From: Certhia americana
Taxonomy: Eukaryota > Chordata > Aves > Passeriformes > Certhiidae
Reading direction: 5' to 3'
Assembly: GCA_018697195.1 (NCBI GenBank)
Contig: CM031869.1
Span: 16,874,989 to 16,938,988, forward strand
DNA: 64,000 bases
The notes beneath the pieces are model-generated. The model saw only the letters and a list, made by a program, of their open reading frames with translations. It searched no databases and was not told the origin of the DNA. A program made the position numbers and the translations under genes. Of the stretch, positions 46,116 to 57,114 are shown piece after piece (position 1 is the stretch's first letter; every line of letters starts with the position of its first letter).

Positions 46116-49100
46116 ATGGGTTCCTGCAATGGAGAGCAGGGCTTTGCTGGCACTGAGTAACTGCACTCCCAGTTGCTGGCACTCCAGTTGGCCACTGTCT
46201 GTGCTGGTCTCACAGGGGTGGGGGGGGATGCAGTGCCTGGGCAGAGGCTGCTGTGAAGGTGAGGCAGAGCCTGGGGCTGGAGACAGGTGTCCTGCCTCAC
46301 CGTACATTGTGCTGACCACTAAACCCCACAGTCTGCATCACATCTCTGTCCCCAACCCCAGTTTGTCACCTTCTACATTTGAATTTACACTCAGCATTCT
46401 CCAGAGTTGAAAACAGTGAAGAAAAACAGCTCTGAAAGCAGGAGAGTGTGGGAGTTTGATTTGAAGTCGGGGATGGTGTGAGCACTTGCATCTCTGCTGT
46501 GACTGAAGCAGAACAAGGTTCCCCTCTGAAGGGCAGATGTCCCTCAGCCCTTTGTGTCCCTGTCTGTCCCAGTCTGTCCCTGTGTGCAGGCAGGGGCAGG
46601 GCAGGGCCCAGGCTCTGCTCCAGGTCCCAGCAGTGGCACCAGAGCCAAGGGCAGGGACTGAGCCCAGGAACGTCTGCCCTGGGCAGTGCCCAGCCCTGAG
46701 CAGAGTGTGCAGAGAGGCTGTGGAATGTCCCTGCCTGGGGATACTCCAGATATTCCTGTGCCCTGAGCTCTGGGATGGCCCTGCTGGAGCAGGGAGGTGG
46801 CACCAGGTGACCACTGTGTGCCCTTCCAGCCTGACCCAGGCTGGGGTTCTGGGATTCAGAGGGATGGCATTGGCTTGGCCGTGGCTGCACTCTGGAGGCC
46901 CAGATGGCTCCCCCAGGACTTCCCCTGCAGGAGTGGACACAGTGCAAGTGTCCACACCATGGACAGGACAGCTCTCCAGTGTGATTTATCAGCCCTCAGC
47001 TCCAGAGTTTGATTCCCTAATGGAAAATGCCACACAGAAATAGATTGACTTTCCCTAGTCCCTACTAAATGCAGTGAAACTGGACACTGAGTTACCTGGA
47101 AGGTGCACAAAGGGGACACTCCACAGCTCCTCCAGGACACTGGGTGTGAGACACAGTCCTGGCCTTGGATTGCAGGGGCAAGGACACTCGTGCCTACAGG
47201 CTCCTGCCCCAGTCCTGACTGAGCCAATCCAAAGGAATCTGCTTGCCCTTCCCTGATGCGCAGCACTGTCATGTTGCTATGAGAAAAGTGCTAAAAATAA
47301 CCTGGCTACCAGGATGGAGTACTGGGGTGGCTGCAGAACCATCCCATTGGTTCTGTGCTCTCTCCAGCACCATTTCCTCTGTGGGACACCAGCTCTTCCA
47401 CCTCATGGATGAGCTCCCTATGCCCAGTCCAACCCTTGTTCCTGACTTCACCGCCCTGCAGGGTCCAGCCCAGTGATCCCATAAACCCCTGATGCGTGGC
47501 TTGGCAGAAGTGCCTTTGCAAACACAAGGCAGAGTGGGAACAGGAGGCAGGTCGATTCTGCAGGGCTGTGCCAGCACCGTAGCCAGCTCTGCAGTGTGGT
47601 GACAGGGATGCACATCCCACAGCACCTCGCCAGCTCCAGGCTGGGACTGCACGTGCTGTGTGTGCAGAGGGATTCACCGGGAGCCACGAGCTCAATTACC
47701 CCTCTCTGAGCAACACAAGGCTTTGCACAGGCTCCTTTGGAGCAAAACAACCAGAGCTGAAAGGATACAGGGCACCAGCACTGTCCCTTCTTGTGCCTGC
47801 AGCAGCGTGCCCAGCTCCTCTGAGCAGACAGAGACAGAAGGGACCAGATTAGCAGCTGTGAATACACACTGGGAACCCAGTGAACCTGCTCGTGTCAAAC
47901 CTGGCACCTCGAGATCAATCATTTCACTTGGCATTGTCTGGAGGCAAACAGACTCAAGGTTCTGCAGAGGCAGGATTTTCCAGAACACCCAGCAGATGTG
48001 GGGATAAACTTGTCATGATTTTTCAGGATATCCCTGATCCCCAGCCAGATGCACAAGCAATCATCTGGCACACCAAGCCACAGAATCCCAGCTCCTGCTG
48101 CATGAACCCTTTCCCCAGTCCTGCTCCATCCCCAGGCTCAGCCAGACCCCCAAACTCCTCATTTTCTCCCTAACATTCACCTGCTCCACATTCCTGAGAC
48201 ACATCCCAGTGAACTCAGGACATGGCAGAGGACACAGTGCTGGTGACAGGCCAAGGGGAGGCTGCCAGGCATCCACAGAGAGCCCAAACCACATTTACCT
48301 GCACTCCCTCTGGAGCATCCTCCACACCTGAATTCTAATACTAATCTGGGACCCAACACTCCTCAGAGGGGCTTCAGCCTCCTCAGGGGAGCTTATCTGG
48401 GCCACAAAGACACTGCCTCAGATGACAGGGGAGCAGGTTTGTTGCTAAACATGAGTTTTTTATTGCAACACACCAAGAGAAGGAGCCAGAAACTCCCACA
48501 AGTATCAGGGGGCAAAACTGAGCCCCTGTCCCAGAGCACAGGAACCAGCACTGCTCCATCCCGTTGCCTGCTGGATGTGCTGCTGTGGCAGGGACAGAGA
48601 AACAGCTGCTGCTGCCCTTTGGGATACCCCAGTGCCCACACTGTCCTGGCCACCCTTTGTTCTCCCTTTCTGATTCAAAAAGTGATTTGAAGCTTTGAGC
48701 AGATACATGAAGCAAGCTGAGTGCTGTTCTCAAAGAACAGCAAAAAGAACCCCCAAAGCCTTCTCCCCTGGAAAAAGGGCAGGTTTGCTTTGAGTAGAAT
48801 GGAATTGTACTTTGGACTTGCTTCTTTGTCATGTTTTATGTTTTCCAAGCACTGCATAGGATTAGCTGGTTAATTAATACTTTGTATTATCCTCACAGAT
48901 GGAGAGACCTTCTAAGAACTCAAGGTAAAATATTTTAGCAATACAGATTTGTGCCAACCTAAATTTATAATCTTAAACATAATGAGATTAGTAACAAGGG
49001 GGAAAAGAAACCAGGATGAGAGTAATAAAATACAGACCCTTTTTATGCACACACTGGTCTCCCTGCTTTTGGAAGTCCCATCCTCCCCATCCTCCCCAAC

Positions 49101-49569
49101 AGCAAGAAGGTTTAAACTCATTCATTTATTTTTAATCAAGCCCATGTCTGATACAAATCTTCAGGATTTGTGGCCACTTGTGCCACTGTCCCCAACCAGT
49201 CACTGCTACAGCTCCCAAAAGGGCTCAGCACAGCCCAAGCATCCCACGTGGGAGGGAGAACGAAGCTGCTCAGCCAGAGCCCGTTCCCACCTCCAGATCT
49301 GAAGATCTTACAAAATTTTCCTGCTCAAAACCAAATAGAAAAATAAAAATCACTAAAAGGATTCAGAGGGGGTCAGTAAACATTTCACTTGGAAATGTTT
49401 CTTTCCATGCCAACCTTTTCAGCTACTTTCAGCAGAAGTTTCAGTTGAACTGTTTTGACAGAGATTTTGAAGGTTGCATCAAGATGAAATTTTTCATCAG
49501 ATTTGCACTAAAAGATGTAAAAATAAGGTATAGAATCAAAGCTGGATGCAGCTCAGGTTGAGTTTGCTT
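46116..49569. other. Unique non-coding DNA
   Basis: No gene recognised in 3.4 kb. A short 'tgtccc' simple run lies at 46553-46582. The strand-paired frames over 46338-47043 are chance frames in GC-rich sequence. The stretch 48860-49060 is AT-rich. Confidence 0.5.
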
Positions 49570-49632
49570 TTGGCAGGGGGGCCAGAACAGATGATCCCCA
49601 CAGCTTCTTCCAGCCTGAGCTTTTCCATGTTT
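49570..49632 (+). mobile_element. CR1 3' terminus remnant
   Basis: 'ggcaggggggccagaacagatgatcc', then 'cttccagcctgagcttttccatg', follows the CR1 order 'gcaggggggttggaactagatgatct...cttccaaccc'. About 60 bp is readable. Confidence 0.6.
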
Positions 49633-50496
49633 CCACGCAAACTATTTTAAAACACTTTCAAATATTTTGTCAGGAAGAGCCTTCTCAAAAAATATCCTTT
49701 TCATCAACAGTTAATCTTATCAGTAAAAGAGCATTTCACCAGAGAAATGCCACTGAGCTCAGGAGGCTCAGTAACTTCATCTGCTCACGGCTTCCTGACT
49801 CAAACTCAGCTTCTCTTGGAATTACCCAGCTCTCTGCTCAGGCCAGTTAGAGAGGGAAAATCCCAAGTAATCAGTCAAGGATGGATTTTGTCCCATGTCC
49901 CAAGTGCAGTTTGCTCAGCACGGGCTAGAAGGACCAGTACAATGGGGATGGCAGCACACTGAGCAGCTTTAGGGTGTGGCTGAGCCCCTGGAGGTGTTTC
50001 CCCGCGGTGCAGGGAATAGCCTGCTGTGCTAGCCAGAGTACCAGCCCTGTTATTTTTCCTTCCCCAGAGCAACATCCTGTCTCCCTTGTGGGCGAGGATG
50101 TGCCTATGGCCCCAGTGCCCCTCACCAGATCCATTCATGGCTGCCAGGGCCATTTGCCCCCCAGGAATGTCACTTATAGGGCTGGCAGGATCTGGGGGCA
50201 GAGCTAAGAGTGGGGGTGAGAGAGGCAGAGCTGCACAGCTGCTGCTTGGGCACAGCCAGCCCCAGGAGAGCACAGCAGGGCCTCACCAGGGCAGCTGGGC
50301 TGGCATCGCTCCTGCTACCTGATGTCCTGATGGCAAACAGCAATTGTGGTGATCTGGTGAGAGAAACAGCCCCAATTCTCTGAGCACTCCCCTGAGGAAT
50401 TAGGAATAACTAAAGGCAGTAGATCTCCCTACTGGAACGCCATCCTCGGGGAAGAGCAACCCTGGAGCAGCCCATGGGAGGGCTCCTTTTCCTATT
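49633..50496. other. Unique non-coding DNA
   Basis: No gene or repeat recognised. A minus-strand segment ending at 50287 has a good acceptor and donor pair but gives only a 22-codon open piece that does not continue the model at 51.2-53 kb in phase. Confidence 0.45.
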
Positions 50497-50645
50497 ACAG
50501 AATGGTTTGGATAAGAAGGGTCCTCTAAAGGTCATCCAGTCCAGCTGCCCTGCCATGGGCAGGGCCACCTTTCACCAGACCAGGAGGCTGAGCAGAGCTC
50601 CATCCAGCCTGGCCTTTAATGTCACCAGGGATGGGGCATCTGCTC
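50497..50645 (-). mobile_element. CR1 3' tail fragment
   Basis: 'cagaatggtttggataagaagggtcct', then 'gtcatccagtccagctgccctgccatgggcaggg', 'ttcaccagaccaggaggctgagcagagctccatccagcctggcct' and 'ccagggatggggcat' follow the reversed CR1 tail in order. The similarity fades after about 50645. Confidence 0.88.
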
Positions 50646-51221
50646 CTCTATCATGGGAGGACAAAGAGCACCCCTGGGGCACTTCAGGGATGATAAAAAT
50701 TCCAGTTTCTCCACAGGGGAGGGAAAGCTCCTGCCTTGGCCAGGGGACAGCAATGCTGCTCCCTGCAGAAGACAGGTAGACATGGCCTTTCCTGAGGTGC
50801 TCCCAAAGACTGGATGCTTCTTTGATTCTGGTCAAGGAAAGATGAACCTTTGAGCAGGAGTTTCCTGCAGCCTTCCCAGCTGTGCAGGACTATCATCTCA
50901 GTTACACCTAAAATAGAGCAGAGCATTTGCCTCTTTCACTTTGCGTGGAGACAGCGATAATTAGAACAAAGAGGAGCCTGAACTTTGCAGTGGTGGGAAC
51001 TTCAGTGGGGAGGAATCACACTGGCAGGAAAATCAATCCTCTGCAAAAAGGGAAAAGAAAAAAACCCAACCCATGAGGCCAGAGCTCTTCAATGAGACTA
51101 ACAGCATGTTCCGCTGAATTTGGGGCCCTCAATTAGACAGCTCAGATTAAACAAAGATTGGCAGAAGATCTGCCTGGAAAAAAAGAAATCTGACCTAAAT
51201 AAGATATTTTCAAAGATGAGA
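50646..51221. other. Unique DNA, possible 3' side of the minus-strand gene model
   Basis: AT-rich from 51000 to 51220. If the gene model at 51222-52943 is real, this would be its 3' UTR and downstream flank. I see no canonical AATAAA on the minus strand close by. Confidence 0.35.
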
Positions 51222-51338
51222 TCAGCGTGGAGAGCAGCTGTGGCCTGCACATCCACTCTCATCTGGGTCTAGGTCTGCACCAAGCAGCCCCATCCTGCTC
51301 TGAGTGGCCACAGCAGCACTGTGGCAGGAGGGCCGGGC
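51222..51338 (-). CDS. Candidate terminal exon (exon 4) of an unnamed gene
   Basis: Read on the minus strand, a strong acceptor ('tgtgcctcccttgcag', ending at 51339) is followed by 38 open codons in phase 0 and a TGA at 51224-51222. The peptide is Ser/Cys/Ala-rich and includes 'MGLLGADLDPDESGCAG'. It continues in phase from exon 3 (51481-51669) across a 142-bp intron. No domain is recognised. It could be a chance extension; of the four pieces its coding character is the least convincing. Confidence 0.33.
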   Translation of the reverse strand, partial: ARPSCHSAAVATQSRMGLLGADLDPDESGCAGHSCSPR

Positions 51339-51480
51339 CTGCAAGGGAGGCACAGCCATCAGGTGAGACATCCCAGAGGGAGTTAATGCAGCACACACTG
51401 CAGGAATATTAATTCAGCTCCCTTGTTCATAATCTTAAGGATTTAATTTTAGAAATCACAGCTCATTGGGAATTACTCAC

Positions 51481-51669
51481 TGAACCTGGAAACAACAGGC
51501 TAGAAGGAAGAAGTACAAGTGCTCCTGCCAGCCACTGCTCAAAACCAGCAGGAGACAGGAGCCAGCCTGGAGAGGGAGCAGAGCCACCACCTTCAGTGCC
51601 ACTGGACTCTGACCAGCACTGCAGGACAGCCTGGAAAACTGGCAGCACCAAGAGGGCCAATGCGAAGTG
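51481..51669 (-). CDS. Candidate exon 3 of an unnamed gene
   Basis: 189 bp, exactly 63 codons, open in phase 0. The acceptor 'ctctgtcacctcctcag' ends at 51670. The donor GTGAGT lies at 51480-51475, but the exon ends TTCA rather than CAG, so the donor is intermediate. The translation has two hydrophobic segments, 'FALALLVLPVFQAVLQCW' near the start and 'WLAGALVLLPSSLLF' near the end, separated by a Gly/Ser/Pro linker. These could be buried helices or membrane-associated ones. Phase agrees with exons 2 and 4. No family recognised. Confidence 0.4.
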
Positions 51670-51839
51670 CTGAGGAGGTGACAGAGAATGTCCCAGCAGG
51701 GTGGGGACACTGCTGCCAGCCCTGCTCACCCACCCCATGGCTGGGGCCTCTGCTGCAGGTGCAGCATCCCAGGGGCTGCTCTGCTCTCCTGCTCCTGAGA
51801 ACGAAGCCTCCACCTGCCCACATGGCACAAGAGCCTGAG

Positions 51840-51934
51840 CCAGGCTGAGCCAGGCACAGCATCCCCAAACCCCTGCAGTAAATTGAGCCCCTCAGTGATA
51901 GACACATTTGGGAATCAGCACAGGACACTGTGTG
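51840..51934 (+). repeat. 95-bp exact direct repeat, copy 1
   Basis: Identical over all 95 bases to 54746-54840, 2.9 kb away. The flanks differ immediately on both sides. It is not CR1, LTR or simple sequence. It lies in the proposed intron between exons 2 and 3 of the minus-strand gene model. Confidence 0.95.
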
Positions 51935-52010
51935 GCTTGGGGTCTGTGGTGGGTCTTTTTCTGCTCGCCAGCATCACTCACCCCCTGCGTGCAGAGGGCT
52001 TGGGCAGTGC

Positions 52011-52064
52011 AGCCCATCACCCTCTGATCCTCAAACCAGCCCATCACCCTCTAACCCTCCGACC
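52011..52064 (+). repeat. Tandem duplication of 27 bp
   Basis: 'agcccatcaccctctgatcc'+'tcaaacc' is followed by a diverged second copy starting 'agcccatcaccctctaaccc' at 52038. Confidence 0.85.
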
Positions 52065-52097
52065 CTTCTGCCAGAGTTGGGAGCTCTGAGAACTCAC

Positions 52098-52336
52098 CTG
52101 CAGCTCGCTGGGAATGAGAGCACAAAGAGAGGCAGTGTAAGCATCTCTCAGGCTCCTACTGCACCGGTGCCCTAGGATCTGAGGCACAGCCCTCTTCTGG
52201 GCTGGATCCAGGTCTCGGTGCAAGGCAGCAGCATCCTCACAGCTTGCAGGAGAGCTCTGCCAGGGCAGGGAGCCCACAAAACCCTGCCAGGGGCAAAGCA
52301 GCTTGCCCAGCACTTGCACAAGCTGGGAGGGAGCTT
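52098..52336 (-). CDS. Candidate exon 2 of an unnamed gene
   Basis: This is the best exon candidate in the window. Minus-strand acceptor 'gtgatttctctcccacag' (ending at 52337) and donor CTGCAG|GTGAGTT (from 52097) are both close to consensus. The 239 bp carry two bases completing a split codon, then 79 open codons. The peptide is rich in Leu, Ala and paired charges, suggesting helices; it ends 'SLRDAYTASLCALIPSELQ'. It starts after a phase-1 intron and ends in phase 0, agreeing with exon 1 (one leftover base A plus AA gives Lys) and exon 3. I cannot assign a family. Confidence 0.45.
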
Positions 52337-52912
52337 CTGTGGGAGAGAAATCACTGCACGTGAAGCTGGGGGGCTGCAGGAGGTCAGGGATGTGTTTAGG
52401 GTGCCCTGCTTATCTCACAGGGCTGCGTTGCTGTAGACCCCCTACAGCTTGGGATGAAGACCCAGCAGTGCTGTCACCTCTGGATCCCGGTGATCACCAC
52501 TGGGAAGGGGGCCTGGGTGGGCTCATGGAGGGGACCATGGCTGGGACAGGAACCCTGCCAGGACTGCGAGCCCCTCTCCTGCAGCTGCCACGCACGGGTT
52601 TGTACCATGCCTGCAGGGCCCGGGCATGGAGAGCTCCAAGTGCTATATTTAGCCTCTTGTTTGTGGAAATACATCGTTGGGTTTCATAATGGATTTTGTA
52701 GACTATTAAATCCGTCTGAGGTGTTTGGGGAGGACAGAAGTTCTCCCGACTCTGCAGCCCACCTGGGGCTGGCCGAGCATCACCCCCGGGCACGCTCCAT
52801 CCTCCTTCCTGCTGCTGGCATCCTCAGGAAATTACACAGCCTTATTGAACAACCTTGCTCTGACCCAGCCGTCCGATCCGGAGGCAAGGATAGCCAGACA
52901 CACACCACTCAC

Positions 52913-52943
52913 TTGAACAAATAATTCCTCTGTCCCTCAGCAT
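52913..52943 (-). CDS. Candidate first coding exon (exon 1) of an unnamed gene
   Basis: On the minus strand an ATG at 52943-52941 lies in a favourable context (G at -3 in 'gaggcgATGc'). It opens a frame of ten codons, M-L-R-D-R-G-I-I-C-S, plus one base, ending at a GTGAGT donor (52912-52907). The leftover A joins the first two bases of exon 2 to make a Lys codon. The frame is also open upstream of the ATG, so the segment might instead be an internal exon with an acceptor at 52958 ('gggctcccag'). Confidence 0.3.
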
Positions 52944-52957
52944 CGCCTCCAGCCTCA

Positions 52958-53240
52958 CTGGGAGCCCGGACCCCCCACCCCAAAGGAGCACCACAGCCCC
53001 CCCCAGCCCTGCGGGCTGCCACCCACGCTCCCGATCTGAAATTCAATTAAGGCAAACATTATTTTGCTGTCACCCAGTCAGGAAGCATTACAGCACCCTG
53101 CGCATCGCATGCGGGTGGAGGCAAAACAATTCCCCTGCAGAGGGAGGGGAGCGCTCTCTCCCAATGACACCCGATCGGATCGTGGCAGCTTTCGAGGCAG
53201 CGTTTGGGTTAAACCCGGGGCGTTGGTTAAATAATCAGCT
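52958..53240 (-). promoter_or_regulatory. CpG-bearing GC-rich stretch, possible promoter of the minus-strand model
   Basis: A GC-rich segment has C/G homopolymer blocks at 52970-53005 and a CpG cluster at 53098-53240 that includes 'ccgatcggatcgtgg' and 'gtttgggttaaacccggggcg'. CpGs are otherwise sparse in this window, so their retention suggests an unmethylated or constrained region. Its place directly upstream of the candidate first exon suits a promoter. No TATA box is evident. Confidence 0.28.
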
Positions 53241-53444
53241 GAATGGCACTGCTCAGCCTCCAGGCCTCCGAGGTGAACACAAATGAGTCAGAGCAGCGAG
53301 GAGAGGACCCTGCTGGTGCTGGGGACCAGCCCAGGACCAGTGGGATGCTCAGCTCCTGCTCCTGGGAGTGGACACAGCACAGGGGACCCCACAGAAGCTG
53401 AACCACCTCCCCCTCCCTCACCACCAACCTGCAGCAGAAATTAC

Positions 53445-53880
53445 ACTCTAATTTCTGCAAAAATGATAAGTTTAATTTGAAAGGGCATAATTCTTAATTT
53501 ATGTGTTGTCATGAACAAAGACAGCAAAAGTAGGTCATTTCATTATCTGCTGCCTGAGTATTTTGCCAAGGAGCCAAGACATAAAGCTAAACAAAATCAT
53601 CACCCAAGGTTTGGGATTTGTTTGTGGAAAAAAAATATTATGGTTATTTTTCTACTTGCTTGATTTGCACATCTTGGATTGCAGAGCATATTTAGCTTGG
53701 CTTTAAAGCATGCATTTATTGTGACTGTCATATTTGATAATGCTGCCTATAGTCAAAGAGCAATCTTTCATGGATACACTGTCTCAATTTATAATTCAAT
53801 ATCACAGCTTTGAGAACTCGTACAATAAGTCAGCCAACAACAAAAAGCCTAAAATGTCTGTATGCAAATAAACATGTCAG
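53445..53880. promoter_or_regulatory. Long AT-rich island with octamer/forkhead composite
   Basis: About 430 bp of unique AT-rich sequence. It contains a perfect octamer ATGCAAAT at 53862-53869 overlapping a forkhead-type ATAAACA at 53868-53874, and homeodomain-type words such as 'cttaatttatg' near 53493. There is no repeat signature and no long frame. It lies about 0.5 kb upstream of the candidate minus-strand gene start. This is the strongest enhancer-like candidate in the window, judged only from composition and motifs. Confidence 0.35.
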
Positions 53881-54745
53881 TGCGTGAATGAGCACCTTCC
53901 AGGAAGGGCCTGCCAGCTCTCTCCTTGCTGCACACCTCCCAGCCAGCTGAAGGACAGGAGGCATGAGCAGCCAGCAGCCCCTGGGAGCCATGCCCAGGTC
54001 CTGCCAGCCTCCCTGAACATCTGGGGGGATGCTCCCAGGGCAGCAAGAACAGCTCCCTGGCCAGGGACTGCACCACCTGTGCTGTGACTGCACCAGAGAA
54101 CCCTCACTTATGACAGCAGGCACCTCACCCCCTCTGAGCAGCACCCAGGGGCACCTCGGTCACCTTGAGACCCACCCAGGCTGGGCTTTTCCTCAGAGTA
54201 CAGAGGAAGGACCTGCATCCCCTTTGGGACAGGCACAGCCATGCCTGGGTGAGCAGCAATGGCTCAGGGAGAGCCTCCAGGGCACTAAACCCTGCTGCTG
54301 CCTGAGTGCAGCATCTGCCCCCAGCCCTCTGCCCACAGGGGAGCCCAAACCCTCAGAGCTGTGGGATTATCCCAGCCCTGTGTCCTGGGTTACTGACTGA
54401 TATCCTGGGCACTGCAGCCCCGTGCTGTGGGTGGCTGTGTCTCCAGCCTCATCTCCTGCATGGTTTCACACTGCTGCTGCATCCTGGCTTCCCACTCTTC
54501 CCAGAGTTACTGCACTGTGCTTGAGGCTGCTGATAAATAAACCTGTGGGCAGCACTGCTCTGCTCAGCCCCATGGAATAATTCCTGTGACAGGGAGGACA
54601 CGTCCCCACAGAGCATCCCAACTTCTCCTACTCCCTGGGAAGTGGTTCAGATGGGAGGGAATAGCTGGAGTTTATCTATCCTGTGTCCATCTGCGGCCAA
54701 ATTTGGGGTGGTTTGGGGCTGTGTTCAGGGATGCTGAGCTGACAA
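53881..54745. other. Unique non-coding DNA
   Basis: GC-rich, with no gene or repeat recognised. Frames up to 123 codons on both strands look like chance. Confidence 0.5.
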
Positions 54746-54840
54746 CCAGGCTGAGCCAGGCACAGCATCCCCAAACCCCTGCAGTAAATTGAGCCCCTCA
54801 GTGATAGACACATTTGGGAATCAGCACAGGACACTGTGTG
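54746..54840 (+). repeat. 95-bp exact direct repeat, copy 2
   Basis: Identical to 51840-51934. The copy begins 'ccaggctgagccaggcacag' and ends 'caggacactgtgtg'. The sequence on either side is unrelated to the flanks of copy 1. Confidence 0.95.
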
Positions 54841-55799
54841 ACAACCTCTGCTGTCACAAAACCTGTGCTTTTCCAGGGCAGCACATTCTGGGAGTGAGCA
54901 TCCAGTGGGGATGGAGGAGGGGACCCTAAAACTTCAAGGGGTGAATCTCAGCTGTCCTGGGAGCATAGAGCTAGATCAGTTGTTTGCAGGTGAGACAGAC
55001 CCTCCTCATCCCTATGCCAGGCAGTGGATCTGGTACTCAGCCTCCCACCCAGGGAAATGCCCTGCAGATGGGGGTGGCTGCAAGACCCTCACCTGGCTCA
55101 GAAACCACCATCAGGGTCTTGAGAGCAAAGCTGTGCCACCAGCATGAGCATCCACTGCCCATTCTGCCTCCAGAGCATGGCAGCTCCAGCAGATTTTGCA
55201 ATCAGTCAACAAAGAGGGGAGAAAACCCAAAGTCGTGAGCAATTCCAGCTCCTGATCGCAGCCAAGGAAATTGTGGCATTCTCAGACAAGAGACTCAGTG
55301 ACTTGAGGATGTTGTGAATTACTGCCTTAGTCTGCAGGAAAACTGCCTGGCCACCTCCTGTCATTGCCAGGGATGTTTCCTGCTGGACCCTGTGGCTTTT
55401 CCATCTTCAGTGCTTGGTGGTGGAAAAGTCCTCATCAGCTTTGAAGCTCTGCTCCACATGCCTGTTATTGCCCAGTTTTAGGAGTTCCCTGAGCAGGTGC
55501 AACATGACCCAGCTCACCCCAAGGAGCTCCAGAGATAATTCGTGCCTTCTACCTGAGTCCTCATTAGACCTGCATTCCCTAATTCCCCTGAGAGGAGGTT
55601 TGGAGAAGGTTTCACAGTCCTTGACCCAAATCCACCCTTTTCAAGCCAGGGTGATGATCTGGTAGAACAGAGACTCAACTGCACAGAGCCCTAAAGGACA
55701 TTTTGTGGTCATTCTGCCTCCTCTAAGACATGGATTTCATTTCCAGAGGGCTGGATCCTGATGGATGCTGAGCACTTGCATTTTTTCACAGCAGACAGC
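54841..55799. other. Unique non-coding DNA
   Basis: No gene or repeat recognised. Confidence 0.5.
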
Positions 55800-56060
55800 C
55801 AGATCTATAAGCATTAAATAAGAGTGAACAGTTTTCCTTTTGCCCACTGACGTATAAAATGGGTTTGTGTGAGGATTAGGGAGCAGAGGTGGGAAACGTC
55901 TTTATCTGCTAATGATCCTGTGAATTATACATGTTTAGTATTCATGCATCTGAAGGAGAGGCAAACATAGCCATTTTCTGTGGAATGACCTTTACCAGCA
56001 GCCAATACATTTACATTTAATTTAGAATTACAATTACTGGGTCAACTTGGGAGCAAGTGG
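55800..56060. promoter_or_regulatory. AT-rich unique island
   Basis: Includes 'ctgacgtataaaatggg' near 55848, 'gctaatgatcctgtgaattatacatg' type sequence near 55910, and 'acatttaatttagaattacaattac' near 56013. No repeat or long frame. Possibly a conserved element. Confidence 0.25.
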
Positions 56061-56627
56061 AACTTAGATTCATGGAAAAGAGACAAAAAATTGGTCTTTC
56101 TGTCTTCACCAGCAAAACACAGATTTTTCTCTTAAATAACCCCCTCAAACCTGATGTCCAGCCCAAACCTGGAACATCCCCAATGCATTTGAGCAACAGC
56201 ACTTGTGTATTTTGGCTGGATGAAATCTGGGGACTGGGAGTTTGGTCCATTTCCCATCAGAGCACGGCTCAGGCTTTGGGCAGCCAGAACCAAGGAGCTT
56301 CCATTGCCCACTGCTGCATGTGGGAAGGAGGCAGAGGCAGCACCTGAGGGGCTTCATCTCTGTTTGGACACTGGGAAATAGCCTTGGCTCTGGCCTGGCC
56401 TTCTGGAGTGGAGCAGCTGCCTCTCATCCTGTAAAGGCAGCGATTATTCCAGGGCCAGCTCAGCTCCTGTGTGGGCTTGGTTTGGGCTTGTCACCATTTG
56501 GAGGGGGCAGCCCTGGCTGGAGGGGACCCGACAGGACCCTTCCTCAATGACCCTTCCTGTACATCCAGCCAGGCTTGACCCACTCTCAGCTTGTTTAGGT
56601 AACCACCCTGAAGGGTTCTGAGGTGTC
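56061..56627. other. Unique non-coding DNA
   Basis: Nothing recognised apart from chance frames. Confidence 0.5.
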
Positions 56628-56690
56628 TGTAGTAGTAGTAAATAGTGTTGTAGTAATAAATAATAATAATAATAACAGTAAGAAAAAATA
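56628..56690 (+). repeat. Trinucleotide microsatellite
   Basis: A 'gta' run at 56629-56642 passes into a 'taa' run at about 56651-56676, with a few interruptions. This is ordinary slippage-prone sequence. Confidence 0.93.
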
Positions 56691-57114
56691 AGCAACCACT
56701 GCATCTTGGAAGGGCTATTGCAAGTGTTCCTGCCTGTACTGAGCCATCGCTGCAGGTCATCGATGGAATCTGGTGGCACAGGGGCACCCCTGGATGCTTG
56801 GGAAGGGTTGGGAATGGTGTCCTCATTACCGTGTCACAGCTTCCTATAAAACTGGAAGGAGAGGGGAGATGCAGCTCTAGCAAAGGAGTGCAGGAGAAAA
56901 GGAGGAAACACCCTGTGCCAGGCAAAAACTCAGCACCCCCGGCCCCAAACCAGCAAATTCAGCTGATGTCTAATTCACACACAAGGAGCACAAAGCCCAC
57001 CACAGCCTGGGAGCTCACGGGACAAAACCCCGCACATGAGGAGTCCCCTCCTATGCCTCAAGAGCAGCCTCCGGTATTTATTCCCGAGCCCTGTGAGGTG
57101 CTAGCAATCACCAA

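Noticed and set aside
50287..50353. Minus-strand exon-like segment with a strong acceptor and GTGAGG donor
   Set aside because: The open frame is only 22 codons, and its phase does not continue from the candidate exon at 51481-51669.
50932..51040. Minus-strand segment after a very strong pyrimidine-tract acceptor
   Set aside because: All three frames hit stops within about 13 codons. It could only be a terminal or non-coding exon, and the segment at 51222-51338 fits better.
51840..54840. 95-bp repeat as a CR1 or LTR piece
   Set aside because: No CR1 tail words, LTR ends or poly(A) signal in the unit.
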